10,512 nucleotides of DNA from a bacterium HR32. GTDB lineage: Bacteria; Sysuimicrobiota; Sysuimicrobiia; Sysuimicrobiales; Sysuimicrobiaceae. Below, in pieces: positions 1 to 6,453 of the stretch (position 1 is its first letter; every line of letters starts with the position of its first letter). The notes under the pieces are model-generated. The model was given only the letters and a program-made list of their open reading frames with translations, searched no databases and was not told where the DNA came from. The stretch is taken from contig BEII01000025.1 in NCBI GenBank assembly GCA_002898935.1, forward strand, positions 1-10,512, read 5' to 3'. The translations under genes and the position numbers were made by a program.

Positions 1-1815
1 GGCGGCCTGCTCCCGCCGCTCGGTGCGCAGGGCGCGCAACAGCGCCTCCACCTCCTCGCGGGCGCGCGCCACCACCTGTCGAGCCTCCTCCCGCGCCTGT
101 TCCAGCCGGCGCGCGCGGTCGCGTTCCAGCTCGGCGAGCCGCGCTTCGTACTCCCGCCGCAGCCTGTCCAGCTCGCCGCGCAGCCGCTGGGCCTGCCTGC
201 GGTCCTCCTCCGCAGCCCGGCGGTCGCGCTCCACGCCCTCCAGCACCGCGTCCGCCGCCAACACGTCCTCCGCCAGGTAGGACCGCGCCCGCGCCACCAC
301 TTCCTCCTCCAGGCCCAGACGCTGCGCGATCCAGAAAGCATGACTGCGGCCGGGTGTGCCGATGCGCAGGTGGTACGTGGGCTGCAGGGTCTGCGGGTCG
401 AACTCCACCGACGCGTTCTCCACACCGTCCAGCTGGTACGCCAGCGCCTTGAGCTCCCCGTAGTGGGTGGTGACCACGGTGCACGCACCGCGCTCGTGCA
501 ACGTCTCCACCACGGCCCGGGCCAGCGCACAGCCCTCCGTGGGGTCGGTGCCCGCGCCCACCTCGTCCAGGAGCACAAGGCAACCAGGCCCGGCTTCCCG
601 GAGGATCTCCACCACCGCCCGCATGTGGGACGAGAAGGTGGACAGGTTCTGCTCGATGCTCTGCTCGTCCCCGATGTCCGCGAGCACCGCACGGAACACG
701 CCCGCCCGGCTGTGGGGGTCCGCGGGGATGGCGAGGCCGGCCTGCGCCATCAGGGTCAGCAGCCCCACGGTCTTGAGGGTCACGGTCTTGCCGCCCGTGT
801 TGGGGCCGGTGATCACCAGCGTCCGGAACTCCTCGCCAAGCCGCACGTCCACGGGGACCACGCGGCTCCCGTCGCGGCGCGCGCGCTCCACGAGCAGCGG
901 GTGGCGCGCGGCCCGGAAGTCCAAGAGGGGTTGCGGCACCAGCCGGGGTTGGGAGGCGTCGAGGTCCTCGGCCAGCGACGCCTTCGCGAGCACGAGGTCC
1001 AGCCGGCCCAAGACCGCCGCGGCGCGCTCGAAGTCCGCGGCGCGGGCTCCCACTTCGCTCGAAAGCTCCGCCAGGACCCGCTCCACCTCTTGCGCTTCCT
1101 GGGCCTGCAGCTGGCGCAGGCGGTTCCCCAGCTGCAGAACCGCGAGGGGCTCCATGAAGAGGGTGGCGCCGGTGGCCGACTGGTCGTGCACCACGCCCGG
1201 GAACTGGGACGCGTACGCCTGTTTCACCGGCACCACGTAGCGGTCCCCGCGCACGGTGACGATAGGATCCTGCAGCATCCGCGCCCAGCGCCCAGACCGC
1301 ACGATCTCCTCGAGGGTCGCGCGGATGCGGTCCTGGGTCGTCCGCACCTCCCGCCGCACCCGCGCCAGGCTCGGGCTCGCGGCGTCTAGGACCTGACCGT
1401 CCTCGCCGAGGCACCGCTCCAACCGCACTTCCAGGGGCTCGAGGGCCGGCAGATCCTTTATGAGGGAAGCCAGGACAGGCAGCTGGTCCGCCCGCTGCGC
1501 CACCGCGGTCCTCGCCGCCCGCACGGCCCGGCATGCGGCCAGGACGTCCAACAGGCTGCGCGGGTCCAGCACGCCGCCCCGGGCGGCACGCTGGACCGCG
1601 GGCCGGAAGTCCACCACGCCCCGGAGGTTGAGCCCGCCCTCCCGCAACAGGACCCTGCCCTCTGCGGTCTGTTGCTGCAGCTCCTCGACGCGCGCGACGT
1701 CCACCTCGGGAACGATGGAGCGCGCGAGGGCCTCGCCCAGGGGCGTGGCGCAGAGCCCCGCGAGCCGCTCCCGGACGCGGTCGAACTCGAGAACGCGCAA
1801 AGTCCTTGGGTCCAC
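1..1815 (-). CDS. mutS2: Endonuclease MutS2, N-terminal 605 residues (C-terminus cut by window edge)
   Basis: The minus-strand frame stays open from 1815 to the left edge and reads as MutS2, the MutS-family ATPase/nuclease implicated in suppressing homologous recombination and in rescuing collided ribosomes. The N-terminus (DPRTLRVLEFDRVRERLAG) is typical of the family. The Walker A motif GPNTGGKT is at about residues 337-344, with the Lys at 343. Walker B LLDEVGAGTDP follows, with Asp417 and Glu418, and then a TTHYGELK segment. From about residue 500 the chain becomes a long charged coiled coil rich in E, R and A. MutS2 proteins are usually near 780 aa, so the missing part should include the C-terminal Smr nuclease domain. 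The chosen start is GTG at 1815, which matches the family N-terminus, but GGAAGG abuts it with no spacer. A TTG at 1800 is an alternative start. The gene lies 36 bases after the metalloenzyme gene as the last visible member of the operon. The family call is near certain; only the start is doubtful. Confidence 0.95.
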   Translation of the reverse strand, partial: MDPRTLRVLEFDRVRERLAGLCATPLGEALARSIVPEVDVARVEELQQQTAEGRVLLREGGLNLRGVVDFRPAVQRAARGGVLDPRSLLDVLAACRAVRAARTAVAQRADQLPVLASLIKDLPALEPLEVRLERCLGEDGQVLDAASPSLARVRREVRTTQDRIRATLEEIVRSGRWARMLQDPIVTVRGDRYVVPVKQAYASQFPGVVHDQSATGATLFMEPLAVLQLGNRLRQLQAQEAQEVERVLAELSSEVGARAADFERAAAVLGRLDLVLAKASLAEDLDASQPRLVPQPLLDFRAARHPLLVERARRDGSRVVPVDVRLGEEFRTLVITGPNTGGKTVTLKTVGLLTLMAQAGLAIPADPHSRAGVFRAVLADIGDEQSIEQNLSTFSSHMRAVVEILREAGPGCLVLLDEVGAGTDPTEGCALARAVVETLHERGACTVVTTHYGELKALAYQLDGVENASVEFDPQTLQPTYHLRIGTPGRSHAFWIAQRLGLEEEVVARARSYLAEDVLAADAVLEGVERDRRAAEEDRRQAQRLRGELDRLRREYEARLAELERDRARRLEQAREEARQVVARAREEVEALLRALRTERREQAA

Positions 1816-1851
1816 CCTTCCAGGATACAGGACGCTGCCGTCCGAAGCGGG

Positions 1852-2748
1852 CTATGCCCCTGTCAAGGCAGCCTCCAGCGCGGGGGCCACGTCCACAAGG
1901 CTGTGACACCCGGCGACCACCGCATCCCGCGCGTCGCCCACCGCGACCAGGGGGACCGGGTTTGCGGTGTGCGCACCCCCTGGGGCTTCCGCGCCGCCGT
2001 GGTCGCTGGTGAGCACGAGCGTCGTCGTACGCGGGTCCAGGCCGTCCAGCGCGGCGCCGAGGGCCCGGTCCAGCTGCTCGAGGACCACCGCCACGGGGCG
2101 CGGGGAGCGGCCGTGCGAAGCCAGGTCGAGGGCGAAGAACTCGAACACCGTGAGGCCATACCGAGACGCCAGGCGGACGAGCCGGCGGCCGGCCTCTTCC
2201 GGTGCCACCGCCTGCACAGGGTAGCCACGCAGGACGAGCCCTTCACCCGTGAGGTCTCCGGCCACGGCCTCCCCGCGGCCGAGCGCCACCAGGTCGCGCA
2301 CCGCCACGCCGGCCGCGCGTGCCGCCTCCAAGAAGGCGCCGTGGCGGGCGCGCGGGTCGCGCAGGAAGGGCTCGGGGTATGCGTTGGCCAGCGCCACCGA
2401 AACCCCTCTTCTGCGTAGGCGCGCAAAGAGGCTGTGCTCCCGGAGCACCGCCCGCAGCCGCTTCGTGGGGAACCCGGGCACGTGCCGGCCCTCCGCCGCG
2501 GCGGCGTTGTGGCCCGTGAGGAGCGCCACCTGTCCTGTGCCGCTCTGAGGCCGTCCCGGCACGCCCAGGGTGGCGTCCAGGGCCACGGCCGAGCACCACC
2601 CGTTGCGGGTGGGGAAGGAGGCCGCGCACAGGGGCCCGCCCAGCAGGGACCGCAGCGTGGGGACCTGCGCCACGAGCAGTGGGTTGTCGGTGGCCGTGCA
2701 CGGACCCAGCCCGAAGCCGTCCACGAACCACAGCAGGAGGTGCCTCAC
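1852..2748 (-). CDS. Alkaline-phosphatase-superfamily metalloenzyme (phosphoglycerate mutase/phosphopentomutase-like), substrate unknown
   Basis: This 298-aa protein has the two-metal core of the alkaline phosphatase superfamily, as in cofactor-independent phosphoglycerate mutase and phosphopentomutase. The N-terminal FVDGFGLG supplies Asp10. PQSGTGQ at 67-73 supplies the presumed Ser69 or Thr71 nucleophile, followed by LLTGHNA. The C-terminal half has FFALDLASHGR with Asp208 and His212, TLVLTSDHGG with Asp249 and His250, and His260 in GGAHTANP. These are the expected ligands for two divalent metals. The middle, about 80-200, would be the substrate cap. At about 300 aa it is much shorter than iPGM (about 510) or phosphopentomutase (about 390), so it belongs to a small uncharacterised branch, and I do not assign a reaction. 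The start is a GTG whose last two bases are in the TGA of the upstream exonuclease gene (GTGA overlap), which implies translational coupling. No signal peptide is seen, so it is probably cytoplasmic. Confidence 0.85.
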   Translation of the reverse strand: MRHLLLWFVDGFGLGPCTATDNPLLVAQVPTLRSLLGGPLCAASFPTRNGWCSAVALDATLGVPGRPQSGTGQVALLTGHNAAAAEGRHVPGFPTKRLRAVLREHSLFARLRRRGVSVALANAYPEPFLRDPRARHGAFLEAARAAGVAVRDLVALGRGEAVAGDLTGEGLVLRGYPVQAVAPEEAGRRLVRLASRYGLTVFEFFALDLASHGRSPRPVAVVLEQLDRALGAALDGLDPRTTTLVLTSDHGGAEAPGGAHTANPVPLVAVGDARDAVVAGCHSLVDVAPALEAALTGA

Positions 2749-3512
2749 CGGTTCTGCAACCGGTCGATCTCCGCGCTCGCCTCCGCCCGCGACAGACCCG
2801 CAAGCCACTGCTCGTCCACGGGCTGGCCGCGGCGCTGGAGGAGCTGGCGGAGGTAGTCCAGTTGTTTTGGAGTCGCGGGTTCCTGCAGCCCGAAGGGCAG
2901 CAGGGCCCGGACCCGGAGGAACAGCTCTGCGGTGAGCCGGGCGTCCCGCTCGCACCGCCGCCGCACGCCCTCTGCGTCGCCTTCCCGCACCAGGGACTCG
3001 ATGTCGCGGCCAGCCGGCGCCGGGGCCACCTCCACCCCCAGCAGGTGCGCAGCCAGCTCCTGGGGGATCCACTGGAACTCCGCGAGCCCGGGCGCGAACA
3101 GCTCCATCAGGTCTACGAGGTTCGTGTCCTGCAGGGACCGGTTGCCTCGCAGGTCCAGCTCCACCTTCCACCGCACCCCGCGCACCAAGGACCTCACCTG
3201 CACGAAGGGCACGTCGAACCGCCGGCCGTTCCACGTGACGAGCTTCGCCCTGCCGGCCGCCTCCAGGCGGCCCCAGAAGAACTCCAGCAGGTCCCGTTCG
3301 TCCTCCGGACGGAGTGCCGTGCGGCTTTCCACCGCGCCCGCGGGGTCGCAGAAGGCCACGCACACCACCCGGCCGAAGGCAGGGTGCAGGGCCGTGAGGG
3401 AAGACCGGCCACCCAGCAGGTAGTCCACCACCGCGCGAGGCGCCTCCTCCGCGCGAAGCGCCACGGTCTCCACGTCCACCGCCAGGAAGGGGATCTCGGG
3501 CTCCACGGTCAC
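2745..3512 (-). CDS. Predicted DEDD-type 3'-5' exonuclease (polymerase B exonuclease-like, RNase H fold)
   Basis: This 255-aa protein resembles the stand-alone 3'-5' exonucleases related to the proofreading domain of family B polymerases. Exo I is FLAVDVET, with Asp13 and Glu15. Exo II is VTWNGRRFDVPF, with Asn95 and Asp100. Exo III is around RRCERDARLTAELF, with Asp190; the Tyr common four residues before this Asp is an Arg here. Residues 213-255 form a separable tail starting ATPKQLDYLRQL and ending in LSRAEASAEID, a KQ...L...A-E-A-S pattern that recurs at the ends of otherwise unrelated bacterial and phage proteins. The start is GTG at 3512, overlapping the stop of the glycosylase gene as GTGA and leaving DVET close to the N-terminus as expected. 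A second GTG two codons later is possible. No good Shine-Dalgarno site is seen, so translation probably relies on coupling. The natural substrate is unknown; single-stranded DNA ends are the family-based inference. Confidence 0.83.
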   Translation of the reverse strand: MTVEPEIPFLAVDVETVALRAEEAPRAVVDYLLGGRSSLTALHPAFGRVVCVAFCDPAGAVESRTALRPEDERDLLEFFWGRLEAAGRAKLVTWNGRRFDVPFVQVRSLVRGVRWKVELDLRGNRSLQDTNLVDLMELFAPGLAEFQWIPQELAAHLLGVEVAPAPAGRDIESLVREGDAEGVRRRCERDARLTAELFLRVRALLPFGLQEPATPKQLDYLRQLLQRRGQPVDEQWLAGLSRAEASAEIDRLQNR

Positions 3513-4132
3513 CGGGACACGAACGGACTCCGCGGGTCGAAGAACCGCCACGGCCGGTCCGCTGCCCTGCGGATGCCGACCCGCGGGGAAGTTGCCACCT
3601 GCGCAGGCGGCTGTCCTCGTGCCAGGTAGAGGGGGCCGGGCCGCGTGAGGTCCCAGCCGTTGAAGCGCCGGTCCACCGCCAGGGCCTGCGTCAGCCGACC
3701 TGGCCCCCGCAGGAGGTCCCGGACGACCGCCCCGCGGCGCAGCCGCTGCATGACCTCCACCCCTCCCAGCGGCTCTGCGGCCCGCAGCAGCACCGCGCCT
3801 GCTGTGCCCTCCGGCTCGGTGACCACGTTCATGCAGTGGTGGTTGCCGTACGAGAAGTACACGTACGCCCTCCCGGGAGGCCCCCACATGATGGCGCTGC
3901 GGGGCGTGCGGCGGTAAGCGTGGCTCGCAGGGTCTTGCGGACCCAGGTACGCTTCCACCTCCACGAGCCGCGCCACCAGCACCGCCGCCTCCCGCCCCTC
4001 AGGCACTTCGGCGGGTTCCAGGGCGCGCACCACGAGGGCGCCCACCAGCTCCCGGGCCACCTCCAGGGTGGGCCGGGCGAAGAAGTCGGCCGCGAGGGGC
4101 GGGGCGAGCCGGGCGGCGACTGCTCCCCTCAT
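3509..4132 (-). CDS. 3-methyladenine DNA glycosylase, AAG/MPG family
   Basis: This 207-aa protein belongs to the alkyladenine glycosylase family, which flips out alkylated or deaminated purines (3-methyladenine, 7-methylguanine, hypoxanthine, ethenoadenine) and cuts the N-glycosidic bond to start base excision repair. The active-site segment VEVEAYLGPQDPASHAY covers residues 57-73. By family knowledge Glu60 is the water-activating residue and Tyr62 the base-stacking residue, matching human AAG Glu125 and Tyr127, and His71 is also conserved. GPPGRAYVYFSYGNHHCMNVV at about 84-104 and LLRAAEPL at 115-122 are further family signatures, followed by LRGPGRLTQAL. The length is normal for bacterial members. 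The ATG overlaps the polX stop as ATGA, so translation is probably coupled. Sitting directly behind polX, it supplies the lesion-removing step next to a gap-filling polymerase. Confidence 0.95.
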   Translation of the reverse strand: MRGAVAARLAPPLAADFFARPTLEVARELVGALVVRALEPAEVPEGREAAVLVARLVEVEAYLGPQDPASHAYRRTPRSAIMWGPPGRAYVYFSYGNHHCMNVVTEPEGTAGAVLLRAAEPLGGVEVMQRLRRGAVVRDLLRGPGRLTQALAVDRRFNGWDLTRPGPLYLARGQPPAQVATSPRVGIRRAADRPWRFFDPRSPFVSR

Positions 4133-5856
4133 CCGCGCCGCTTCCGCCGCAGCCGGCTCAACAGCTTGTTCAAGGGCAAGGTGTTCACCACGTCCTGCGG
4201 CTCCAGCCAGCCCCGCCGCGCGGTCCCCACGCCAAACTCCATGAAGCGCAGCTCCGCGGGGCTGTGCGCGTCCGTGCCGATGGCCACCTGCACCCCGTGC
4301 TCCTTCGCCAGCCGTACGTGGGCGTCCTTCAGGTCCAGCCGGTCCGGCTGCGCGTTGAGCTCGAGGACGGTCCCGGTCTCCCGCGCGCCCGCCACGAGCC
4401 GCTCCACGTCCACGGAGTACGGGTCCCGCTGGCCCAGCAGCCGGCCGGTGGGGTGGCCGATCATGGTCACGTAGGGGTTTCGCATGGCGCGCAGGATGCG
4501 GTCCGTCATGGCCCGCGTGTCCATGCGGAACCGGCTGTGCACCGAGGCGATCACCACGTCCAGCTCCCGCAGCACGTCGTCGGGGTAGTCCAGGCTCCCG
4601 TCCGCGAGGATGTCCACCTCTGAACCGATCAACACCGTGATGCCTTCCAGGCGCTCGGACAGCCGGCGCACCTCCCGTACGTGCTCCCGCAGGTCTTCCA
4701 CGCTGACCCCGCCCGCGAACTTCAGGGACTGGGAGTGGTCGGTGATGCAAACGTACTCGTAGCCCAGCTGTCGGGCCGCGCGGGCCATCTCCTCCGCGGT
4801 GGCCTGCCCGTCGCTCCACTTGGTGTGCATGTGCAGGTCGCCGCGGATGTCCTCCCGGGTCACCAGGCGGGGGAGCTTCCCGCGCTCCGCGGCTTCGATC
4901 TCCCCCTGGTCCTCCCGGAGCTCCGGCGGGATCCACGGCAGCCGCACCGCGGCGTAGACCTCCTCCTCCGTACGGCCCCCCACCCGCCGGTCGTCTTCCA
5001 CGCGGAACACCCCGTACTCGTTCACCTTGAGCCCCATGCGCACCGCCCGCTCCCGCAGCTTCACGTTGTGGTCCTTGGAGCCGGTGAAGTACTGCAGGGC
5101 CGCGCCGAAGCTCGCGGGCTCCACCACCCGCAGGTCCGCCTGCACTCCGTTCCGCAGGACCACGCTGCTGCGGGTGGTGCCCCGGGACAGCACCTGCGCC
5201 ACCAGCGGGTGGGTGACGAAGGCCTCCATCACTGGCTCGGGGACCTTGGCGGTAGCCAGCACGTCCACGTCCCCGATGGTGTCGCGCATGCGGCGCAGGC
5301 TGCCCGCGACGCTCACCTCGCCCACCCCCTTCGCCTTGCGCAGCGCCGCCACCACCTCCTGCGCCAGCGGGAGCACCGCCCCCAGCGGCAGCCGTGTGGA
5401 CTGCCGGCGGACCTGCTCGATCCCCCGCAGGATGTTCTCCTCGGTCTTCTTGCCCATGCGGGGGAGGTCCCGCAGACGTCCCTCCCGCGCCGCGCGCTCC
5501 AGTTGGTCCAGGGTGGTGATCCCCAGACGTTCGTACAACAGGACCGCGGTCTTGGGGCCCAACCCCGGCACCCGCATCAGGGTGGTGATGCCGTGCGGCA
5601 GCTCCCGCAACAGCTCCTGGTGGTAGGTGATCTTACCGGTGCGCAGGTACTCGGAGATCTTCTCCGCGAGGCTCTTGCCGATCCCGGGGATCTGGTCCAG
5701 CTCGCCCCGGTCCGCCACCGCCTCCACGTCCTCCGCCAGGTTCTCCAAAGACCGGGCCGCGCGGCGGTAGGCGTTCACCCGGAACGTGGACTCGCCCTTA
5801 ATCTCCAGGAGGTCCGCGATCTCGTTGAACAGGGCCGCGATCTCGAGGTTCTTCAT
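4129..5856 (-). CDS. polX: DNA polymerase/3'-5' exonuclease PolX
   Basis: This 575-aa protein has the full length of bacterial PolX, a family X polymerase that fills short gaps during base excision and end repair. The N-terminal helix-hairpin-helix region carries QIPGIGKSLAEKI at about 55-67 and RVPGLGPKTA at about 95-104. The nucleotidyltransferase core has GSLRR at 185-189 and metal-binding Asp196 and Asp198 in IGDVDVL, with a likely third Asp at 241. The C-terminal PHP domain provides the exonuclease and AP-endonuclease activities known in the family. Its metal ligands all appear intact: His342 and His344 (LHMHTKWSDG), Asp349, Asp373-His374 (ITDHS), Glu413 (GSEVDI), His440 (ASVHSRF), His468 (IGHPTGR), Asp529 and His531 (GTDAHS). 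The ATG at 5856 has AGGAGGG just upstream and lies 22 bases after cvpA. polX between cvpA and mutS2 is the usual Bacillota order. Confidence 0.97.
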   Translation of the reverse strand: MKNLEIAALFNEIADLLEIKGESTFRVNAYRRAARSLENLAEDVEAVADRGELDQIPGIGKSLAEKISEYLRTGKITYHQELLRELPHGITTLMRVPGLGPKTAVLLYERLGITTLDQLERAAREGRLRDLPRMGKKTEENILRGIEQVRRQSTRLPLGAVLPLAQEVVAALRKAKGVGEVSVAGSLRRMRDTIGDVDVLATAKVPEPVMEAFVTHPLVAQVLSRGTTRSSVVLRNGVQADLRVVEPASFGAALQYFTGSKDHNVKLRERAVRMGLKVNEYGVFRVEDDRRVGGRTEEEVYAAVRLPWIPPELREDQGEIEAAERGKLPRLVTREDIRGDLHMHTKWSDGQATAEEMARAARQLGYEYVCITDHSQSLKFAGGVSVEDLREHVREVRRLSERLEGITVLIGSEVDILADGSLDYPDDVLRELDVVIASVHSRFRMDTRAMTDRILRAMRNPYVTMIGHPTGRLLGQRDPYSVDVERLVAGARETGTVLELNAQPDRLDLKDAHVRLAKEHGVQVAIGTDAHSPAELRFMEFGVGTARRGWLEPQDVVNTLPLNKLLSRLRRKRRG

Positions 5857-5878
5857 CCCGGCCCTCCTGCGGGAGGGC

Positions 5879-6397
5879 TCAGAACTTCTCGCCCCCGGGG
5901 CCCAGGGCGGGCAGCCGGACGGGCAGGAGCGGGCTCACCGCCCGGTGCACCGCCAGCTGCCACCCCACCAGGTACGGCCCCGAAGCCGACCGGTCCACGT
6001 CCTGGCGCACTTGCGGCGCGAACGGCGCGGACAGCAGGAAGGTAACCAGGACCACCCCGAGCACCGCGGCCTTCACCACGCCGACAAGCCCGCCCAGCAG
6101 GATGGCCACGCCAGTGGCCGCCCGCCGCCCTGCGATCCAGGCGGTGAGGAAGTTGCCGACCACGAGGAAGATGAGGAACAGGACGGCGAACGCCACCGTG
6201 GCGGCCCAGTCCGGCCACGGGAAGGTGGTGCCGAAGAAGGTCTCCGCGGCCTGCCGGAACAGCACGGCCGCGCCGAGGTAGCTGGCCAGCACGAAGGCGC
6301 TCTCCACCAGCGTGCGCACGGGTCCCCGTTGCAGCCCGAGGAGCACGCTCAGCAGCAGCAAGGCCAGCATCACCCAGTCCAACCACGTCACGGTCAT
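5879..6397 (-). CDS. cvpA: CvpA family membrane protein
   Basis: This 172-aa protein has the CvpA layout (named for colicin V production). It has four hydrophobic spans at about residues 8-22, 29-49, 67-88 and 95-123, and a LDWVMLALLLLSVLLGLQRG start. The GL-RG sequence after the first span is characteristic of the family. A short polar C-terminal tail follows. The biochemical role of CvpA is not settled; it has been linked to envelope stress and biofilm phenotypes. The ATG at 6397 is chosen because GGAGGT lies at a good distance before it. A GTG at 6427 would add ten residues and is served by the stronger AGGAGG further upstream. The place between pheT and polX matches yshB of B. subtilis. 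The cell-division gene zapA, often found just before cvpA in this cluster, is absent here. Confidence 0.88.
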   Translation of the reverse strand: MTVTWLDWVMLALLLLSVLLGLQRGPVRTLVESAFVLASYLGAAVLFRQAAETFFGTTFPWPDWAATVAFAVLFLIFLVVGNFLTAWIAGRRAATGVAILLGGLVGVVKAAVLGVVLVTFLLSAPFAPQVRQDVDRSASGPYLVGWQLAVHRAVSPLLPVRLPALGPGGEKF

Positions 6398-6453
6398 CGG
6401 GGACCTCCGGCCGGACTGCTTCCGCACACGGCGCCCCACCTCCTGCCCGGCGG

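Noticed and set aside
340..1389. Long plus-strand open frame (349 codons)
   Set aside because: It is antisense to mutS2, whose motifs are clear on the minus strand. Its translation is low-complexity, rich in R, H, G and Q, which is typical of shadow frames in GC-rich DNA.
4129..4936. Upstream extension of the glycosylase frame to 475 codons
   Set aside because: The added part lies over polX in another frame and reads as Gly/Ala/Arg-rich sequence. The ATG at 4132 overlapping the polX stop gives the normal family length.
4681..6045. Long plus-strand open frame (454 codons)
   Set aside because: It lies antisense to polX and cvpA, with no recognisable motif and a His/Gln/Leu/Arg-rich composition; a GC-driven shadow.
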